This document shows, piece after piece, positions 29,341-39,493 of a stretch of DNA of 64,000 bases; position 1 is the stretch's first letter; every line of letters starts with the position of its first letter. Source of the DNA: Magnetovibrio sp. (lineage in GTDB: Bacteria > Pseudomonadota > Alphaproteobacteria > Rhodospirillales > Magnetovibrionaceae); contig JANQJR010000013.1 in NCBI GenBank assembly GCA_028281525.1, positions 1 to 64,000 of the forward strand, given 5' to 3'. A program made the position numbers and the translations under genes. The notes below the pieces were generated by a model that did not search any database, was not told the origin of the DNA, and saw only the letters and a program-made list of their open reading frames with translations.

Positions 29341-30234
29341 TCAGTTTAAAACACTGACTCGCTCACGCAACAAATCCAGCACCCGGCCGTTCAGGCCGTC
29401 GCCGCCAATCCCCTCCTTTGCGCGGAAAGCGGCGATTGCGGTCTCCGTGCGGTCGCCGGACAGGCCGTCCGCGGGACCCACATCGTAGCCCAACCGGTTC
29501 AAGGCGTACTGGGTGAATCGCAAGACTGCGCGATCATAAACGCCGTTGCTGGCAGGCTGATCGGTCCATGCGGCGGCGCGTTGTTCGGCAGTGCCAATCA
29601 GTTCCGGGGTGAGGCGGGTTTTCACCGCTTCAATCAACGCCGCCGCGTCCACATGCTTGTTTTGGTCGGCGATCAACAGCCACACCAGAGCTTCATCCGG
29701 CTGCGCCGGTCCGACGGCAGTGCCGGCCATGACCTCGCCCATGGCGAACTGGGCGTCTGCGCGGCCGGCGCGGGCGGCGCGCTCGTACCACATCAAACCC
29801 CAGGCCGGTTCCTTGGCGGTGCCGCGACCGTGCATATAAGCATTGCCCAGTTCGAACTTCGCGCCAACGTGGTCCATGGCGGCGGCCATGGAATACCACT
29901 CCACTGCGCGCTTGGGATCGTCTTGAAGCTGCCCCAACTCATAGGCCGCCGCGCCGAATCCCTGCATAGCAGCGCTTTCCAGCCATTTCACGGCGTCCTT
30001 GGCGTTGGATTCGGCGAGGCTGAGGCCCAAATCGAACTGCGCACCGATGTCGCCGGATTCGGCATATGCGCGCAAGGTCTCCAAGGAGGGGCTACTTGCC
30101 GCCTCAGCCTCAATACCTTGACTTGCTTGGTTTTTATGGGTTTTCGGATTTCCCGCGCACCCTGAGAGGACCAACGCCGACATCAACGCAACGCCCCACC
30201 AAGCGATCTGCGAAACGCCACTCACCTTCATCAT
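29341..30234 (-). CDS. Sel1-repeat lipoprotein with peptidoglycan-binding domain
   Basis: The start is probably ATG 30234 (MMKVSGVSQIAWW), giving 297 residues; a TTG five codons earlier is less likely. The signal peptide ends in a lipobox (LVLSGC). Sel1-like (TPR-type) repeats occupy about 45-190: GDIGAQFDLGLSLAES, AAMQGFGAAAYELGQL, VGAKFELGNAYMHGRG and GRADAQFAMGEVMAGT. A C-terminal PG_binding_1-like stretch (LNRLGYDVGPADGLSGDRTE) suggests attachment to the wall. It is likely an outer-membrane lipoprotein, and its partner is unknown. Confidence 0.85.
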   Translation of the reverse strand: MMKVSGVSQIAWWGVALMSALVLSGCAGNPKTHKNQASQGIEAEAASSPSLETLRAYAESGDIGAQFDLGLSLAESNAKDAVKWLESAAMQGFGAAAYELGQLQDDPKRAVEWYSMAAAMDHVGAKFELGNAYMHGRGTAKEPAWGLMWYERAARAGRADAQFAMGEVMAGTAVGPAQPDEALVWLLIADQNKHVDAAALIEAVKTRLTPELIGTAEQRAAAWTDQPASNGVYDRAVLRFTQYALNRLGYDVGPADGLSGDRTETAIAAFRAKEGIGGDGLNGRVLDLLRERVSVLN

Positions 30235-30317
30235 TTTTTTATTACTCAATTGTTCACAATGTGTTGTTGTCTTTGATTTTGCGCCATTTAAGCAGATTTT
30301 GACCGGGTTTGCACAGG

Positions 30318-30377
30318 CCTAAGAACTTAGGCGACACATGGCAAGCATTTGTCGCCGAGTCCGAAGTGTGATAGAAG
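30318..30377 (+). promoter_or_regulatory. Possible operator and promoter upstream of the TolC-like gene
   Basis: The inverted repeat CCTAAG-AA-CTTAGG lies at 30318-30331. Downstream, TTGTCG (30349-30354) and TAGAAG (30372-30377) are 17 bp apart. The -10 is poor, so the promoter is tentative. The palindrome is immediately upstream and might be an operator. Confidence 0.35.
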
Positions 30378-30434
30378 ATAACCCAATCGGCAGAACCACA
30401 TAGGCTCTGCCAAATATGGTTTTTGAGGCCGCGC

Positions 30435-31760
30435 GTGCATGCACTGAAACGAGTATCGCCGCTGATTGCCGTCTGCACCCTGTTAGGAGCGGGGATTTTC
30501 GGCGTGGATCCTGTACAGGCGCAGCCCATCGAACATGAACTCAAGTTCCTTCTCGATAGTCATCCGAAAATCCGCGAAGCCGAAAAAACGCTGGAATCGC
30601 GACGCGCTTCCATCAGGGAAACGCAAGCGCTGTATTACCCCGTGGTGTCGCTCACTGGTGAAATGGGCCATATGCGGGTCGACACCCCGACCACCCGCAG
30701 ATCAGGCGAAGGCGATCCCTGGCGCGGCATGCTCAACACCGTCAACTTGAACGTGACGCAAAATCTGTTCGATGGTTTCAGCACCTCTTCTCAAATCCGC
30801 GCGGCGGAGATCAACCGCGAGGTCGCGGAACTTTCGCTGGAAGGCACCCGCCAAGGCACCTTGTTCGAAGGTGTTCAGGCATACATCGATGTGCTGCGCC
30901 AACGCCGCTTGGTGGAAATGGCCCGCGAAAACGAACGCACCATCCAACGCCAGTTAAGCCTTGAAGACGAACGGGTCCGGCGCGGTTCCGGTGTAACGGT
31001 CGACGTGCTGCAAGCCAAATCGCGCCTGCAAATCGCCAAGGAGCGCCGTGTCGGTTACGAAGGCGCCCTGCAAAACGCCATCAGCACGTATGAACAGGTT
31101 TTCGGCCACGCCCCACATCTGGCGACGATGATCGATCCAACCCCGCCCGCGGCAGTGATCCCCAGCAGCTTGGATCGCGCCACCGAAATCGCTCTGATGG
31201 AAAACCCCGCGTTGGTCAGCGGTGGCGTTGCGGTGGAACTTGCGCGCGAACAACGCCGTGGTTCCGGCAGCAGCCTGTATCCGACCTTGGACCTGGTCGG
31301 CGACGCCAACTATGAAAACAACAACAACACCGTGAACGGCATCCGCCGCGACGCGTCGGTGGTGCTCTCAGCCAATTGGGAGTTGTTTTCCGGCGGCTCA
31401 ACCTTGGCGCAAAAAGAAATCAGCAATTTCGATTACCACGCGTCCTTGGATAATTACGACTACACCGCCACCAAGGTCATCGAACAAACCCGCCTGTCCT
31501 GGCAATCGTTGGTCACCGCGCGTGAACGTAAAGAACTGCTTGGCAACGCCGTGAACATCGCAGCGGAAGTGTTCGACAGCCGCAGAAAGCTGCGCGACGC
31601 CGGCAAGGAAACCGTGATCAACGTGTTGGACGCAGAAAACGAAGTGAACAACGCGCAGATCAACTACACCACCGCAACCTATGACGAGCGCGTGGCGATC
31701 TACCAGTTGCTGTTGTCCATGGGCCGGTTGATGCCGGATTACATGATTTCGGCGCGCTGA
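30435..31760 (+). CDS. TolC-family outer membrane efflux protein
   Basis: It is the outer membrane channel of an efflux or type I secretion system. I choose the GTG at 30435, since TGAGG lies about six bases upstream, giving 441 residues; a TTG at 30423 is the alternative. A signal peptide ends near GVDPVQAQ. Two repeated TolC halves follow, with the motif pairs ESRRASIRETQALYYPVVSL and LYPTLDLVGDANYENNNNTV, and VNLNVTQNLFDGF and SANWELFSGG. The end (AYQLLLSMGRL type) fits AggA/LapE-like members. No inner-membrane pump is in the same operon. The ABC exporter on the opposite strand downstream is a possible partner. Confidence 0.9.
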   Translation: MHALKRVSPLIAVCTLLGAGIFGVDPVQAQPIEHELKFLLDSHPKIREAEKTLESRRASIRETQALYYPVVSLTGEMGHMRVDTPTTRRSGEGDPWRGMLNTVNLNVTQNLFDGFSTSSQIRAAEINREVAELSLEGTRQGTLFEGVQAYIDVLRQRRLVEMARENERTIQRQLSLEDERVRRGSGVTVDVLQAKSRLQIAKERRVGYEGALQNAISTYEQVFGHAPHLATMIDPTPPAAVIPSSLDRATEIALMENPALVSGGVAVELAREQRRGSGSSLYPTLDLVGDANYENNNNTVNGIRRDASVVLSANWELFSGGSTLAQKEISNFDYHASLDNYDYTATKVIEQTRLSWQSLVTARERKELLGNAVNIAAEVFDSRRKLRDAGKETVINVLDAENEVNNAQINYTTATYDERVAIYQLLLSMGRLMPDYMISAR

Positions 31761-31769
31761 CGAACCCAT

Positions 31770-32699
31770 ATGGGGTTGTCCTTTCAAATCGTGTTGCCTT
31801 TTTTCGCCCTGGTCCTGACCGGGTTTGCAGCGGTGCGTTTCGGTATCCTGCCATCGCACGTCGTCTCCGGCTTGAACCGGTTTGTCTTCTTTTTCGCCCT
31901 GCCCGCCTTGTTGTTCGAGAAAACCGCCACCGCACCGGTGGAGCGCCTGATTGACGACCGGGCGTTTTTGTTGGCTTATCTTCTCGCCAGCTTAAGCGTT
32001 TTTGCATTGTCCTGGGTCGGTGCGCGGGCGCTCTTCCGCCAAGGCCCCGGCCGCACCTCGGTGATGGCCCTGGGCAGCAGCTACGCCAACACCGGATACA
32101 TGGGTATCCCATTGCTGGGCGCAGCCATCGGAGATTGGTCGGCGGTGCCCGTGGCATTGATTCTGCTCGTCGACATCGCCGTGGTGATCCCCTTGGCGAC
32201 CACCATCATCGACACCACCCGACCCGACGAATTGCGCCGGGATTTGAAATCCGCCCTGTTCAAGTCGGTGATCATGAACCCGCTGGTGATCACCATTGTG
32301 GCGGGGCTGGTTTTCGCCTTCGCCGGTTGGGGCCTGCCCGACCCCATCGCGGGGTTCACCGGCCTATTGGGCAGCGCCGCCGGCCCCGTGGCCATGTTTG
32401 CGCTCGGCGCCGTACTGGCGGGCCAGCCCTTATCGGACGGTCTCGGCGAAGCGTTTTACGTGACGTTTTTGAAGTTGAGCGCACACCCTGCGGCCATCTG
32501 GATATCCATGACCGCGTTCGGAATTGCGGCGGACTGGCGGCTGGCGGCGACCTTAGCCGGGGCATTGCCGGTGGCGACCACCTTGTTCGTGATCGCGGAA
32601 CAATACAAAACCATGCCCGAGCGCGCCTCCACCGCAGTTCTGGCCTCCACCGCCGTGTCGTTGCTCACGTTGAGCGCCATGATCGACTGGTTGAAGTGA
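31770..32699 (+). CDS. AEC-family (auxin efflux carrier-like) permease
   Basis: The 309-residue inner membrane protein has about ten helices in the AEC/PIN-like fold. Landmarks are LPFFALVLTGFAAVRFGILP, ALPALLFEKTATAPVE, LGSSYANTGYMGIPLLGAAI and NPLVITIVAGLVFAFAGWG. Bacterial AEC proteins export organic acids such as malate; the substrate here is unknown. It starts nine bases after the TolC-like gene and is probably co-transcribed. Confidence 0.86.
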   Translation: MGLSFQIVLPFFALVLTGFAAVRFGILPSHVVSGLNRFVFFFALPALLFEKTATAPVERLIDDRAFLLAYLLASLSVFALSWVGARALFRQGPGRTSVMALGSSYANTGYMGIPLLGAAIGDWSAVPVALILLVDIAVVIPLATTIIDTTRPDELRRDLKSALFKSVIMNPLVITIVAGLVFAFAGWGLPDPIAGFTGLLGSAAGPVAMFALGAVLAGQPLSDGLGEAFYVTFLKLSAHPAAIWISMTAFGIAADWRLAATLAGALPVATTLFVIAEQYKTMPERASTAVLASTAVSLLTLSAMIDWLK

Positions 32700-32712
32700 T
32701 GTGGGGCAAGCT

Positions 32713-33927
32713 CTAAGGCTCCCGGCGCACCAAGCCGGCGCCGTCCGCGATACGGTCGGACGGATGCAGAACCACTTCATCCCCGGCTTCAAGACCGGCA
32801 AGAATTTCCGCCTCCCGCCCGTTCAGATGCCCCACTTCGAGACGCGCCAAACGTGCCTTACCTTCGTCGAACACGTATACGCCCCACCCGCCCTCGATGC
32901 GAAACAGGGCTGACATGGGAGCTTTCAAAACATTGTCGCCGCGCCATTCCTCAATCCCGACTTCGACGCGAAACCCATGGCCTAAAGCGCTGGGTACCGC
33001 TTCCGGCTTGGTGAAATCGATGACCACATCGACGCGCTGTTCTTCGATGCCGAGGACAGAGATCTTGGTGTAGCCGAACGGTTCAATCCGGCGCACCTGA
33101 CCGTTCAAGGTTTGCCCGCCCCAGTTTTCAATTCTCACCGCCGCACCCTCGCGGATGCGCGCGGCGTCCGACGTCAGCAGGTCCACCACCACTTCCAGGT
33201 CACGCGGATTGCCGACCTCCATCAACGGCGCGCCCGCCTCGACCACCCCTTCGCTTTCGTGGAGCACCCGCAAGACCCGGCCGCTTACCGGCGCGTTCAA
33301 GGCCACGCAACAATCCCCATCCACAACACCTTCGGTCGGCGTCAACAGCCGCGCGCGGGCCGTTTCCAATTCGTGAGTGCGCACCTTTGCGGTGGCCTGC
33401 GCGCTTTTAAGCTCCGCCGCACGGGTGGCGACATCGCGTTCCGCTACATCCAGGGCGCGCTTGGAGATGGTTCCGTTGGCGCTGAGCTTGCGCGCGCGTT
33501 CCAGCTCGGTTTGGGCGAAACCCAGTTCCGCCTTGGCGCGATCCACTTCCGCCTGGGCCAGACCGAGCGCATCTTCCGCAGCCTGCGCCGTGGCTTCGGC
33601 TTCCGCACGGGTGCGTTTGTCCAAGAAATTCGGGTCCGCCGGCTCGATCACCGCCAGACGCGTCTTGGCGGCTTCGACCCTGTCGCCCGCTTCCGCTTCG
33701 ATGCGCAGCAACCGGCCCGTCACCGGGGCGGATATGGCGTAGATGTCCTTGACCCGCGTTTGCCCCTCGCCTTCGACCAGCACGGTCATGGGCTCGCGCG
33801 CGATTTTAGCCGTATCGACGGGTACCGCACTGGGCACGAACGCCCAGGCTATGAACGCAGCCAACAGGGCGCTGATCACGCCCCAAAAGATGTAGCGTCC
33901 AATGCTGACGGGTCTGCCATGTGTCAT
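32713..33927 (-). CDS. Periplasmic adaptor (HlyD/MacA-type) of an ABC exporter
   Basis: It is a membrane fusion protein linking the ABC permease to an outer membrane channel. The 404-residue protein has one N-terminal membrane segment (about 12-29), lipoyl half motifs (AISAPVTGRLLRIEAEAGDR and LNAPVSGRVLRVLHESEGV), a long coiled-coil hairpin (about 95-190, AELGFAQTELERARKLSANG), and beta-barrel and proximal domains. It is the last gene after permease and ATPase. It faces the AEC gene with 13 bases between the stops. Confidence 0.88.
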   Translation of the reverse strand: MTHGRPVSIGRYIFWGVISALLAAFIAWAFVPSAVPVDTAKIAREPMTVLVEGEGQTRVKDIYAISAPVTGRLLRIEAEAGDRVEAAKTRLAVIEPADPNFLDKRTRAEAEATAQAAEDALGLAQAEVDRAKAELGFAQTELERARKLSANGTISKRALDVAERDVATRAAELKSAQATAKVRTHELETARARLLTPTEGVVDGDCCVALNAPVSGRVLRVLHESEGVVEAGAPLMEVGNPRDLEVVVDLLTSDAARIREGAAVRIENWGGQTLNGQVRRIEPFGYTKISVLGIEEQRVDVVIDFTKPEAVPSALGHGFRVEVGIEEWRGDNVLKAPMSALFRIEGGWGVYVFDEGKARLARLEVGHLNGREAEILAGLEAGDEVVLHPSDRIADGAGLVRREP

Positions 33928-33945
33928 AGCTTATTTTCCCCACTT

Positions 33946-36324
33946 CTATTCGCGCGTTTTGAGCGCTTGAACCATATCCAGTTTGCCGATCTGACGGAAG
34001 GTCGCCAGACCAGATGCGATGGCCGCCACAACCACCACCGAAACCGACATCCCATATGTCTGGCGCGACACTTCCAACGGAATGCGGTACAGGTCGGTGT
34101 CGAGCGATATCGTCCACAGCCACGCCAATCCATACCCGAACAGACATCCGAACGGCAACGCCACGACGATCAGGATCGCAAGCTCGCCCAGCAAGATGAA
34201 CGACACCTCGCCCAAGGTGAAACCCAACACCCGTAAACTGGCCAGTTCGCGTGCACGTTCCGACAGCGAAATCCGCGCGGCGTTATACACCACGCCTACG
34301 GCGATCACGGCGGCAAATGCAATGTTGAACGTCGTCATCACCATCACGTTTTCCGCCATGGTGTCACGGAAGCTCTGCAGCATCGTGGTCTTCACCGCGA
34401 TCCCGGCAATGGCGGGAGTGTTTTTCACATCGTGGAAAAACTTGGCTTCGCGGTTCGCGTCCATCAGGACGTACGCGCCGCTCAACCGGCCTTCCTCGCG
34501 CATCACCCGGCCCAGATAATCGAAGTCCATGAACGCGGGACTGCCCATCATGGTTTCGGACACCTGCACCACCGGCAATTCCAGCGTCGGGCGGCGGCCT
34601 TCCGTGACCTGGGCGATCACCACGTCGCCGACGCCCGCGCCTAGCATTTCGGAAAGCTTTTGCGACAGCACCAAGCCGGTGCGGGGCACGTCGACCGGTT
34701 TCAAGTCTTGATCCAGTATCCGACTCAAGTGCGCGCCCTGGACAATACCGGTAAGGCTTTCGCGCCGCTCCGCCCCGCGAAACGTCAACTTGGCGGACAC
34801 GGCGCGGAACGGCTCCGCCTGCAAAACGCCCGGCATAGATTTGATGTTTTCCAGGGCGCGCGGCTCCATCGCTTCATGGAACGTCAGGGTTGCGTCCTGG
34901 CGTTCGGCGCGATTGAAACTGATGTCGATCAACTCTTCCATGGCATCCATGAAAAACATCGATCCGATCAGAACCGCCACCGCTGCGGCGTTGCCCAACA
35001 TGGTCATAAGCGAACGCATCGGCCAACGCACGAGATGACGCACGATCATGCGCGACGGCTGACTTAAACGCCGGACCCAACCTTCGAAATAAGACCGCCC
35101 GTAAGTGGTCGGCGGCGGCGGGGACATGGCCTCGGAAGGCGGCAGCAACGCCGCGCGGCGTACGGCGTTGACGGTGCTGAGCAACGCCACCAGAACGCCG
35201 ATACCGCCCGCAGTGGTGAATACACCCGGCGAAATATGAAAATGCAAAAACGGAAAGCGGAAAAATTCCTGATAAATACCCGCAAGCCCGCGCCCGAACC
35301 ACATTCCGCCCATGAAGCCCAACACCACCCCCACCAACGTGATGATCATCACCAATTTGATGTAGTGCACGCCGACGGCCCAAGTTGAATAGCCGAACGC
35401 CTTCAAAAGGCCGATCTCTTCGCGTTCTGTGTCGATCCAGCGAGTGATCACGACATTGAGCAAGAATGCCGCGATGGCGAGGAAGATCGGAGGCACGAAC
35501 TGCGCCATATTGCGCAACTGATCGATTTCGCCGGAGACATACCAGTCCGAAATCTGAATATCGCGCCCATAGGAGCCGGTGCCGCCGTAGGGCTCCAAGA
35601 TCAGATCGACAGCCGCTTTGACCGCATCTTCGTTGGCGCCCGGATCGAGAGAAAAGACGGCGTTGTTGAAAGCACCCTTCATATTGAAGGCAGCCTCCAA
35701 AGCGGTGCGCGACATCCAGAAAATGCCATAGCGTTTATTGTCCGGCATCAGCGCGCCGGGTTGGATCGCGTAGATGTATTCCGCCGACAGCACCACGCCC
35801 GCAATCTTCAAATCGCGCTTGCGCCCGTTCATAATCACGGTGATGGTTGCGCCGGGACCGACCCCCAAACCGTGGGCTTCGATGAAGGTCTCGCTGACCA
35901 ATACCTCATCCGATTGACCGGGCGCCAGCCAACGCCCCGAGGCTAAGTGCAAGCGGTTCAAACGCGGCTCGTCCCCCACCGGATAAGATAAAATCTGCCC
36001 CTGAGCCGGCTCATTCATGCCCGGCATGTCAAGCGTCACGCGTTCCTTGATCCGGGTTTCGATGAAACGCACGCCGGGCACCTGTTGCAGTCGTTTTTCC
36101 AACGCGTTGGGCGCGCGCTTCATGGGCGCAAAGACGTCGGTGAACCCATAGCGTTCGTAATACGCCGCACGGGTCTCATTCAGAGATTCGAGCATGCCTT
36201 CGCTCATCACGAACATGGCGATGCCCGCCGCGATAACCAGCGCGATGGCCAGAGCTTGCGCCCACATGCTGCCCAGGTCGCGCACGACTTTTTTATCCAG
36301 GGGGTGTAAGGCGCGCATCACCAT
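33946..36324 (-). CDS. ABC transporter permease with two FtsX-like domains
   Basis: The 792-residue protein has about eight membrane helices. They are arranged as an N-terminal helix ([20 protein letters not shown]), an extracytoplasmic domain, helices near 270-380 ([20 protein letters not shown]), then a second such half ([20 protein letters not shown] at about 670). The FtsX/MacB-type signature [20 protein letters not shown] is clear. Type VII ABC systems work by mechanotransmission rather than pumping through the membrane. It overlaps the ATPase gene by seven bases. Confidence 0.88.
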   Translation of the reverse strand: MVMRALHPLDKKVVRDLGSMWAQALAIALVIAAGIAMFVMSEGMLESLNETRAAYYERYGFTDVFAPMKRAPNALEKRLQQVPGVRFIETRIKERVTLDMPGMNEPAQGQILSYPVGDEPRLNRLHLASGRWLAPGQSDEVLVSETFIEAHGLGVGPGATITVIMNGRKRDLKIAGVVLSAEYIYAIQPGALMPDNKRYGIFWMSRTALEAAFNMKGAFNNAVFSLDPGANEDAVKAAVDLILEPYGGTGSYGRDIQISDWYVSGEIDQLRNMAQFVPPIFLAIAAFLLNVVITRWIDTEREEIGLLKAFGYSTWAVGVHYIKLVMIITLVGVVLGFMGGMWFGRGLAGIYQEFFRFPFLHFHISPGVFTTAGGIGVLVALLSTVNAVRRAALLPPSEAMSPPPPTTYGRSYFEGWVRRLSQPSRMIVRHLVRWPMRSLMTMLGNAAAVAVLIGSMFFMDAMEELIDISFNRAERQDATLTFHEAMEPRALENIKSMPGVLQAEPFRAVSAKLTFRGAERRESLTGIVQGAHLSRILDQDLKPVDVPRTGLVLSQKLSEMLGAGVGDVVIAQVTEGRRPTLELPVVQVSETMMGSPAFMDFDYLGRVMREEGRLSGAYVLMDANREAKFFHDVKNTPAIAGIAVKTTMLQSFRDTMAENVMVMTTFNIAFAAVIAVGVVYNAARISLSERARELASLRVLGFTLGEVSFILLGELAILIVVALPFGCLFGYGLAWLWTISLDTDLYRIPLEVSRQTYGMSVSVVVVAAIASGLATFRQIGKLDMVQALKTRE

Positions 36325-37043
36325 GACAGTTCCCCTGGCTGTTTGCGCGCACTGTTCTCGCGAACTTCTTGAATGCGGCCATCACCGATCACCACCACCC
36401 GGTCGGCCATGTCCGCGATCACGGCATTGTGCGTGATCACCGCGGTGGTGGTACCAAGCTCCCGGTTGGTTTGCGCGATGGCGTCCAGCACCAAAACACC
36501 GGTTTTGGAATCCAACGCTCCGGTGGGTTCGTCGCACATGAGAATACCCGGCCGTTTGGCGATGGCGCGCGCGATGGCGACGCGCTGCTGTTCCCCGCCG
36601 GACAGTTCGGCGGGAAAATGATTGATGCGCTCGCTCAATCCCACAAGCGCCAACGCTTCGTCCGCGCGCATCGGGTCGGGCGCGATTTCCGTGACCAATT
36701 CGACGTTTTCGCGCGCCGTCAGACTGGCGACCAAGTTGTAAAACTGAAAAACGAAACCGACATGATCGCGCCGGTAAAGCGTCAAGGCTTTATCGTTCAT
36801 TTGCGCCAGATCCTGACCTGCGAATTCGACCGATCCGGTGGAAGGGCGGTCCAAACCGCCCAGGATATTCAGTAGGGTCGACTTGCCGCTGCCGCTGGGG
36901 CCGAGCAGCACGATCAACTCCCCTTCGATCAGGTCGAGATCGACACCGGCCAATGCCGGGACTTCCACTTCCCCGGTGTGGTAGACCTTCGACAGGCCCC
37001 TGGCTTTCAGTGTGGCCTTGGGATGCGTCACGTCTTCCCCCAT
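36318..37043 (-). CDS. ABC transporter ATP-binding protein, LolD/MacB type
   Basis: The 241-residue ATPase (ATG at 37043; a GTG one codon earlier is possible) has Walker [21 protein letters not shown], the Q-loop [19 protein letters not shown], signature [20 protein letters not shown], Walker [13 protein letters not shown] and the H-loop TAVITHNA. Closest by pattern to ATPases that pair with FtsX-like permeases. It is the first gene of the exporter operon. Confidence 0.92.
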   Translation of the reverse strand: MGEDVTHPKATLKARGLSKVYHTGEVEVPALAGVDLDLIEGELIVLLGPSGSGKSTLLNILGGLDRPSTGSVEFAGQDLAQMNDKALTLYRRDHVGFVFQFYNLVASLTARENVELVTEIAPDPMRADEALALVGLSERINHFPAELSGGEQQRVAIARAIAKRPGILMCDEPTGALDSKTGVLVLDAIAQTNRELGTTTAVITHNAVIADMADRVVVIGDGRIQEVRENSARKQPGELSW

Positions 37044-37096
37044 CACATCAAACGCTTTCTCTTACTCTTAGGATACCATGACCCAGTCTCCACACC

Positions 37097-37696
37097 CTAG
37101 ACGGCTGCAGGAATCAGCGATGCCACCAACAGCACCGCCATGGACCAATTGAACACGGCAATGCGCTTAGGCGTTTTGAGAACCCGGCCGATCACGGTGC
37201 CGAAATAGGCCCACATGCTGGCGCTGGGAATCGTCACCAGAAAAAAGATCGCCGACATCGCTAAAACTTCGACAAGAAGATCGCCATTAACGGTGGTGAA
37301 CGTCGCCACCGCGCCGATGGCGATGGCCCAAGCTTTCGGGTTCACCCATTGAAACGCAGCGGCTTGAAGGAACGTAAACGGCTTGCCGCGCGCTTTGCCG
37401 TCATCGGTTTTTCCGGCATTGGCGATCTTCCACGCGAGGAACAGAAGATAAGCGATGGAAACATACTTTAACCCTAAGTGCAGCGCCGGATAACGTTCGA
37501 ACACTTCACCCAGACCGACGCCGACACACAGGTTCATCACCGCAAAGCCGACCGCGATGCCCAGCATGTGCGGAATGGTCAAACGGAAGCCGAAATTCAC
37601 ACCGCTGGCCGTCAACATCACGTTGTTGGGCCCCGGCGTCGCCGCTGCGGCTAACGCGAAAACCGTCACGGGTACGATCCAATCAGCGCTCAGCAT
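37097..37696 (-). CDS. LysE-family amino acid exporter
   Basis: The 199-residue inner membrane protein (ATG at 37696, MLSADWIVPVTVFALAAAA) has about six helices. The N-terminal family motif ATPGPNNVMLTASGVNFGFR and the central WVNPKAWAIAIGAVATF are typical of LysE/RhtB transporters. In-frame ATGs at 37717 and 37765 are alternative starts but add polar residues. It is divergent from the dehydrogenase gene with 81 bases between the chosen starts. The substrate is unknown. Confidence 0.87.
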   Translation of the reverse strand: MLSADWIVPVTVFALAAAATPGPNNVMLTASGVNFGFRLTIPHMLGIAVGFAVMNLCVGVGLGEVFERYPALHLGLKYVSIAYLLFLAWKIANAGKTDDGKARGKPFTFLQAAAFQWVNPKAWAIAIGAVATFTTVNGDLLVEVLAMSAIFFLVTIPSASMWAYFGTVIGRVLKTPKRIAVFNWSMAVLLVASLIPAAV

Positions 37697-37777
37697 AATG
37701 GGGAGGACCTTACGCATCTTCGAAAGCTCAGGTATGCTAGCTCCGAAGCGGCACAAGGAAAACACAAGGATTGTACC

Positions 37778-38659
37778 ATGACAATATCCAGCAACTTAGG
37801 GCTCGTCGGTTGCGGTCTGATGGGCCACGGAATCGCGAAGAATTTGCTGGCCGCGGGACACACCTTGACCATTTTGGATCACCCGGGCAATCAATCCTGT
37901 GACGACTTGGCCGCATCGGGCGCGGCATTGAGTACGAACCTGCACGATGTCGCGCATGCCAAGGACGCGGTGGTTCTGGTGTTGCCCAGCTCACCCGAAG
38001 TCGAGGCGGTGGTTCTGGGCCCGAACGGTCTGTTGCAACATCTGACCCCCGGCATGTTGGTCATCGACGCCACCACGGCGGAACCGGAAAGCACCCTGAA
38101 GATCGCCGCGGCTGTACAGGTGCTGGGATGCGGCTACGTGGATGCACCCATGACCCGCACGCCCAAGGAGGCGGAGGAAGGGCGGCTCAACGTCTTGTTG
38201 GGCGGTGCCGATGACGACGTGGCCCGCGCCAGGGTGTTCATCGATGCGTATGCGGAAAATATCTACCACGGTGGCGGCGTCTCGGCAGGACACCGTCTTA
38301 AACTGCTGCACAACTTCGTATCCATTGGACAGGCGGTGGTGATCAGCGAAGCGGTGGCGGCGGCTCAAAAAGGGCAAGTTGGCTTAGACGTTCTCACCGA
38401 CGTCCTAGCCACCGGCGGCGCGGGTGGCGCGGCGTTGGAACGCCTGCGTCCCTACATCACCGACAAGGATGTCTCTTCCTATCGCTTCGCCATCAAGAAC
38501 GCGGCCAAGGATTTGGACTACTACACCCGCATGGCGCAGGCGCTGGACGCGCCATCTCAGGCAGCCATAGCGCTACATAATGTGTTGACCGGCGCCCTAA
38601 CGGAAGCTGGCGACGGTGCCGTCATGCCGGAACTGATCGATATCCTTGGCGGGGACTAG
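37778..38659 (+). CDS. NAD(P)-dependent beta-hydroxyacid dehydrogenase (HIBADH family)
   Basis: The 293-residue protein belongs to the 3-hydroxyisobutyrate / tartronate semialdehyde reductase family. It has the Rossmann motif LGLVGCGLMGHGIAKNLLAA, the substrate-site region YVDAPMTRTPKEAEEGRLNV, and the catalytic Lys in GHRLKLLHNFVSIG. The residues TRT in place of the common SGG of the substrate loop suggest an unusual substrate. It is convergent with the AIM24-like gene. Confidence 0.86.
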   Translation: MTISSNLGLVGCGLMGHGIAKNLLAAGHTLTILDHPGNQSCDDLAASGAALSTNLHDVAHAKDAVVLVLPSSPEVEAVVLGPNGLLQHLTPGMLVIDATTAEPESTLKIAAAVQVLGCGYVDAPMTRTPKEAEEGRLNVLLGGADDDVARARVFIDAYAENIYHGGGVSAGHRLKLLHNFVSIGQAVVISEAVAAAQKGQVGLDVLTDVLATGGAGGAALERLRPYITDKDVSSYRFAIKNAAKDLDYYTRMAQALDAPSQAAIALHNVLTGALTEAGDGAVMPELIDILGGD

Positions 38660-38681
38660 AGTCAGGTCTTAAAGGCCAGCC

Positions 38682-39476
38682 CTAATTCCCATCGACCATG
38701 CGGCCGATCCCGCCCAGGACGGAGCCCTCGCCCTTGTCGCTGCCGCCCGCCTTGGGGGCGTGCTGCAAGATGCGGTCGGCCAGACGCGAAAACGGCAAGC
38801 TTTGCAGATAAACTTTGCCGGTGCCGCGCAACGTGGCCAGGAACAGGCCTTCACCGCCGAAGAACATGGACTTCAGGCCGCCCGCACGTTCGATGCTGTA
38901 TTCAACGCCGTCGCCAAACGCCACGATGCAGCCTGTATCGACGCGCAAGGTTTCATTGTTGAGGTGTTTCTCGACGACGGTGCCGCCCGCGTGGACAAAC
39001 GCCATACCGTCCCCTTCGAGCCGTTGCAGAATAAAGCCCTCGCCCCCGAAAAAGCCCACGCCCAGGCGCTTGTTGAAGGCGATGCTGACCTTCGTGCCGA
39101 GGGCCGCACACAGAAATGCATCCTTTTGGCACGTCACAGCGCCACCGATTTGTGACAGATCGAGCGGAATGATCTTACCCGGATAAGGTGCGGCGAACGC
39201 CACCCGCGACTTACCGCCACCGCTGTTGGTGAAGTGCGTCATAAAAATCGACTCACCCGTCAAGACGCGCTTGCCGACATTGAGCAACGCACCGAAAACG
39301 CCGCTGTCAGGGTCCGAGCCGTCACCCATCTTGGCTTCAAACTCAATCCCGTCTTCCATGTAATTCATGGCACCGGCTTCGGCGATCACAGTTTCGGCCG
39401 GGTCCAGCTCGACCTCGACAACCTGCATGTCGTCGCCGATCAGTTCATAATCCACTTCATGACTGTTTTGCGGCAT
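38682..39476 (-). CDS. AIM24 / TIGR00266-family protein
   Basis: The 264-residue soluble protein has repeated Gly-rich beta motifs typical of the family: [58 protein letters not shown] and [18 protein letters not shown]. Family members have a double-stranded beta-helix-like fold and no established biochemical role in bacteria. It lies downstream of the FAH-family gene. Confidence 0.85.
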   Translation of the reverse strand: MPQNSHEVDYELIGDDMQVVEVELDPAETVIAEAGAMNYMEDGIEFEAKMGDGSDPDSGVFGALLNVGKRVLTGESIFMTHFTNSGGGKSRVAFAAPYPGKIIPLDLSQIGGAVTCQKDAFLCAALGTKVSIAFNKRLGVGFFGGEGFILQRLEGDGMAFVHAGGTVVEKHLNNETLRVDTGCIVAFGDGVEYSIERAGGLKSMFFGGEGLFLATLRGTGKVYLQSLPFSRLADRILQHAPKAGGSDKGEGSVLGGIGRMVDGN

Positions 39477-39493
39477 TTCCCTACTCCCACAAG

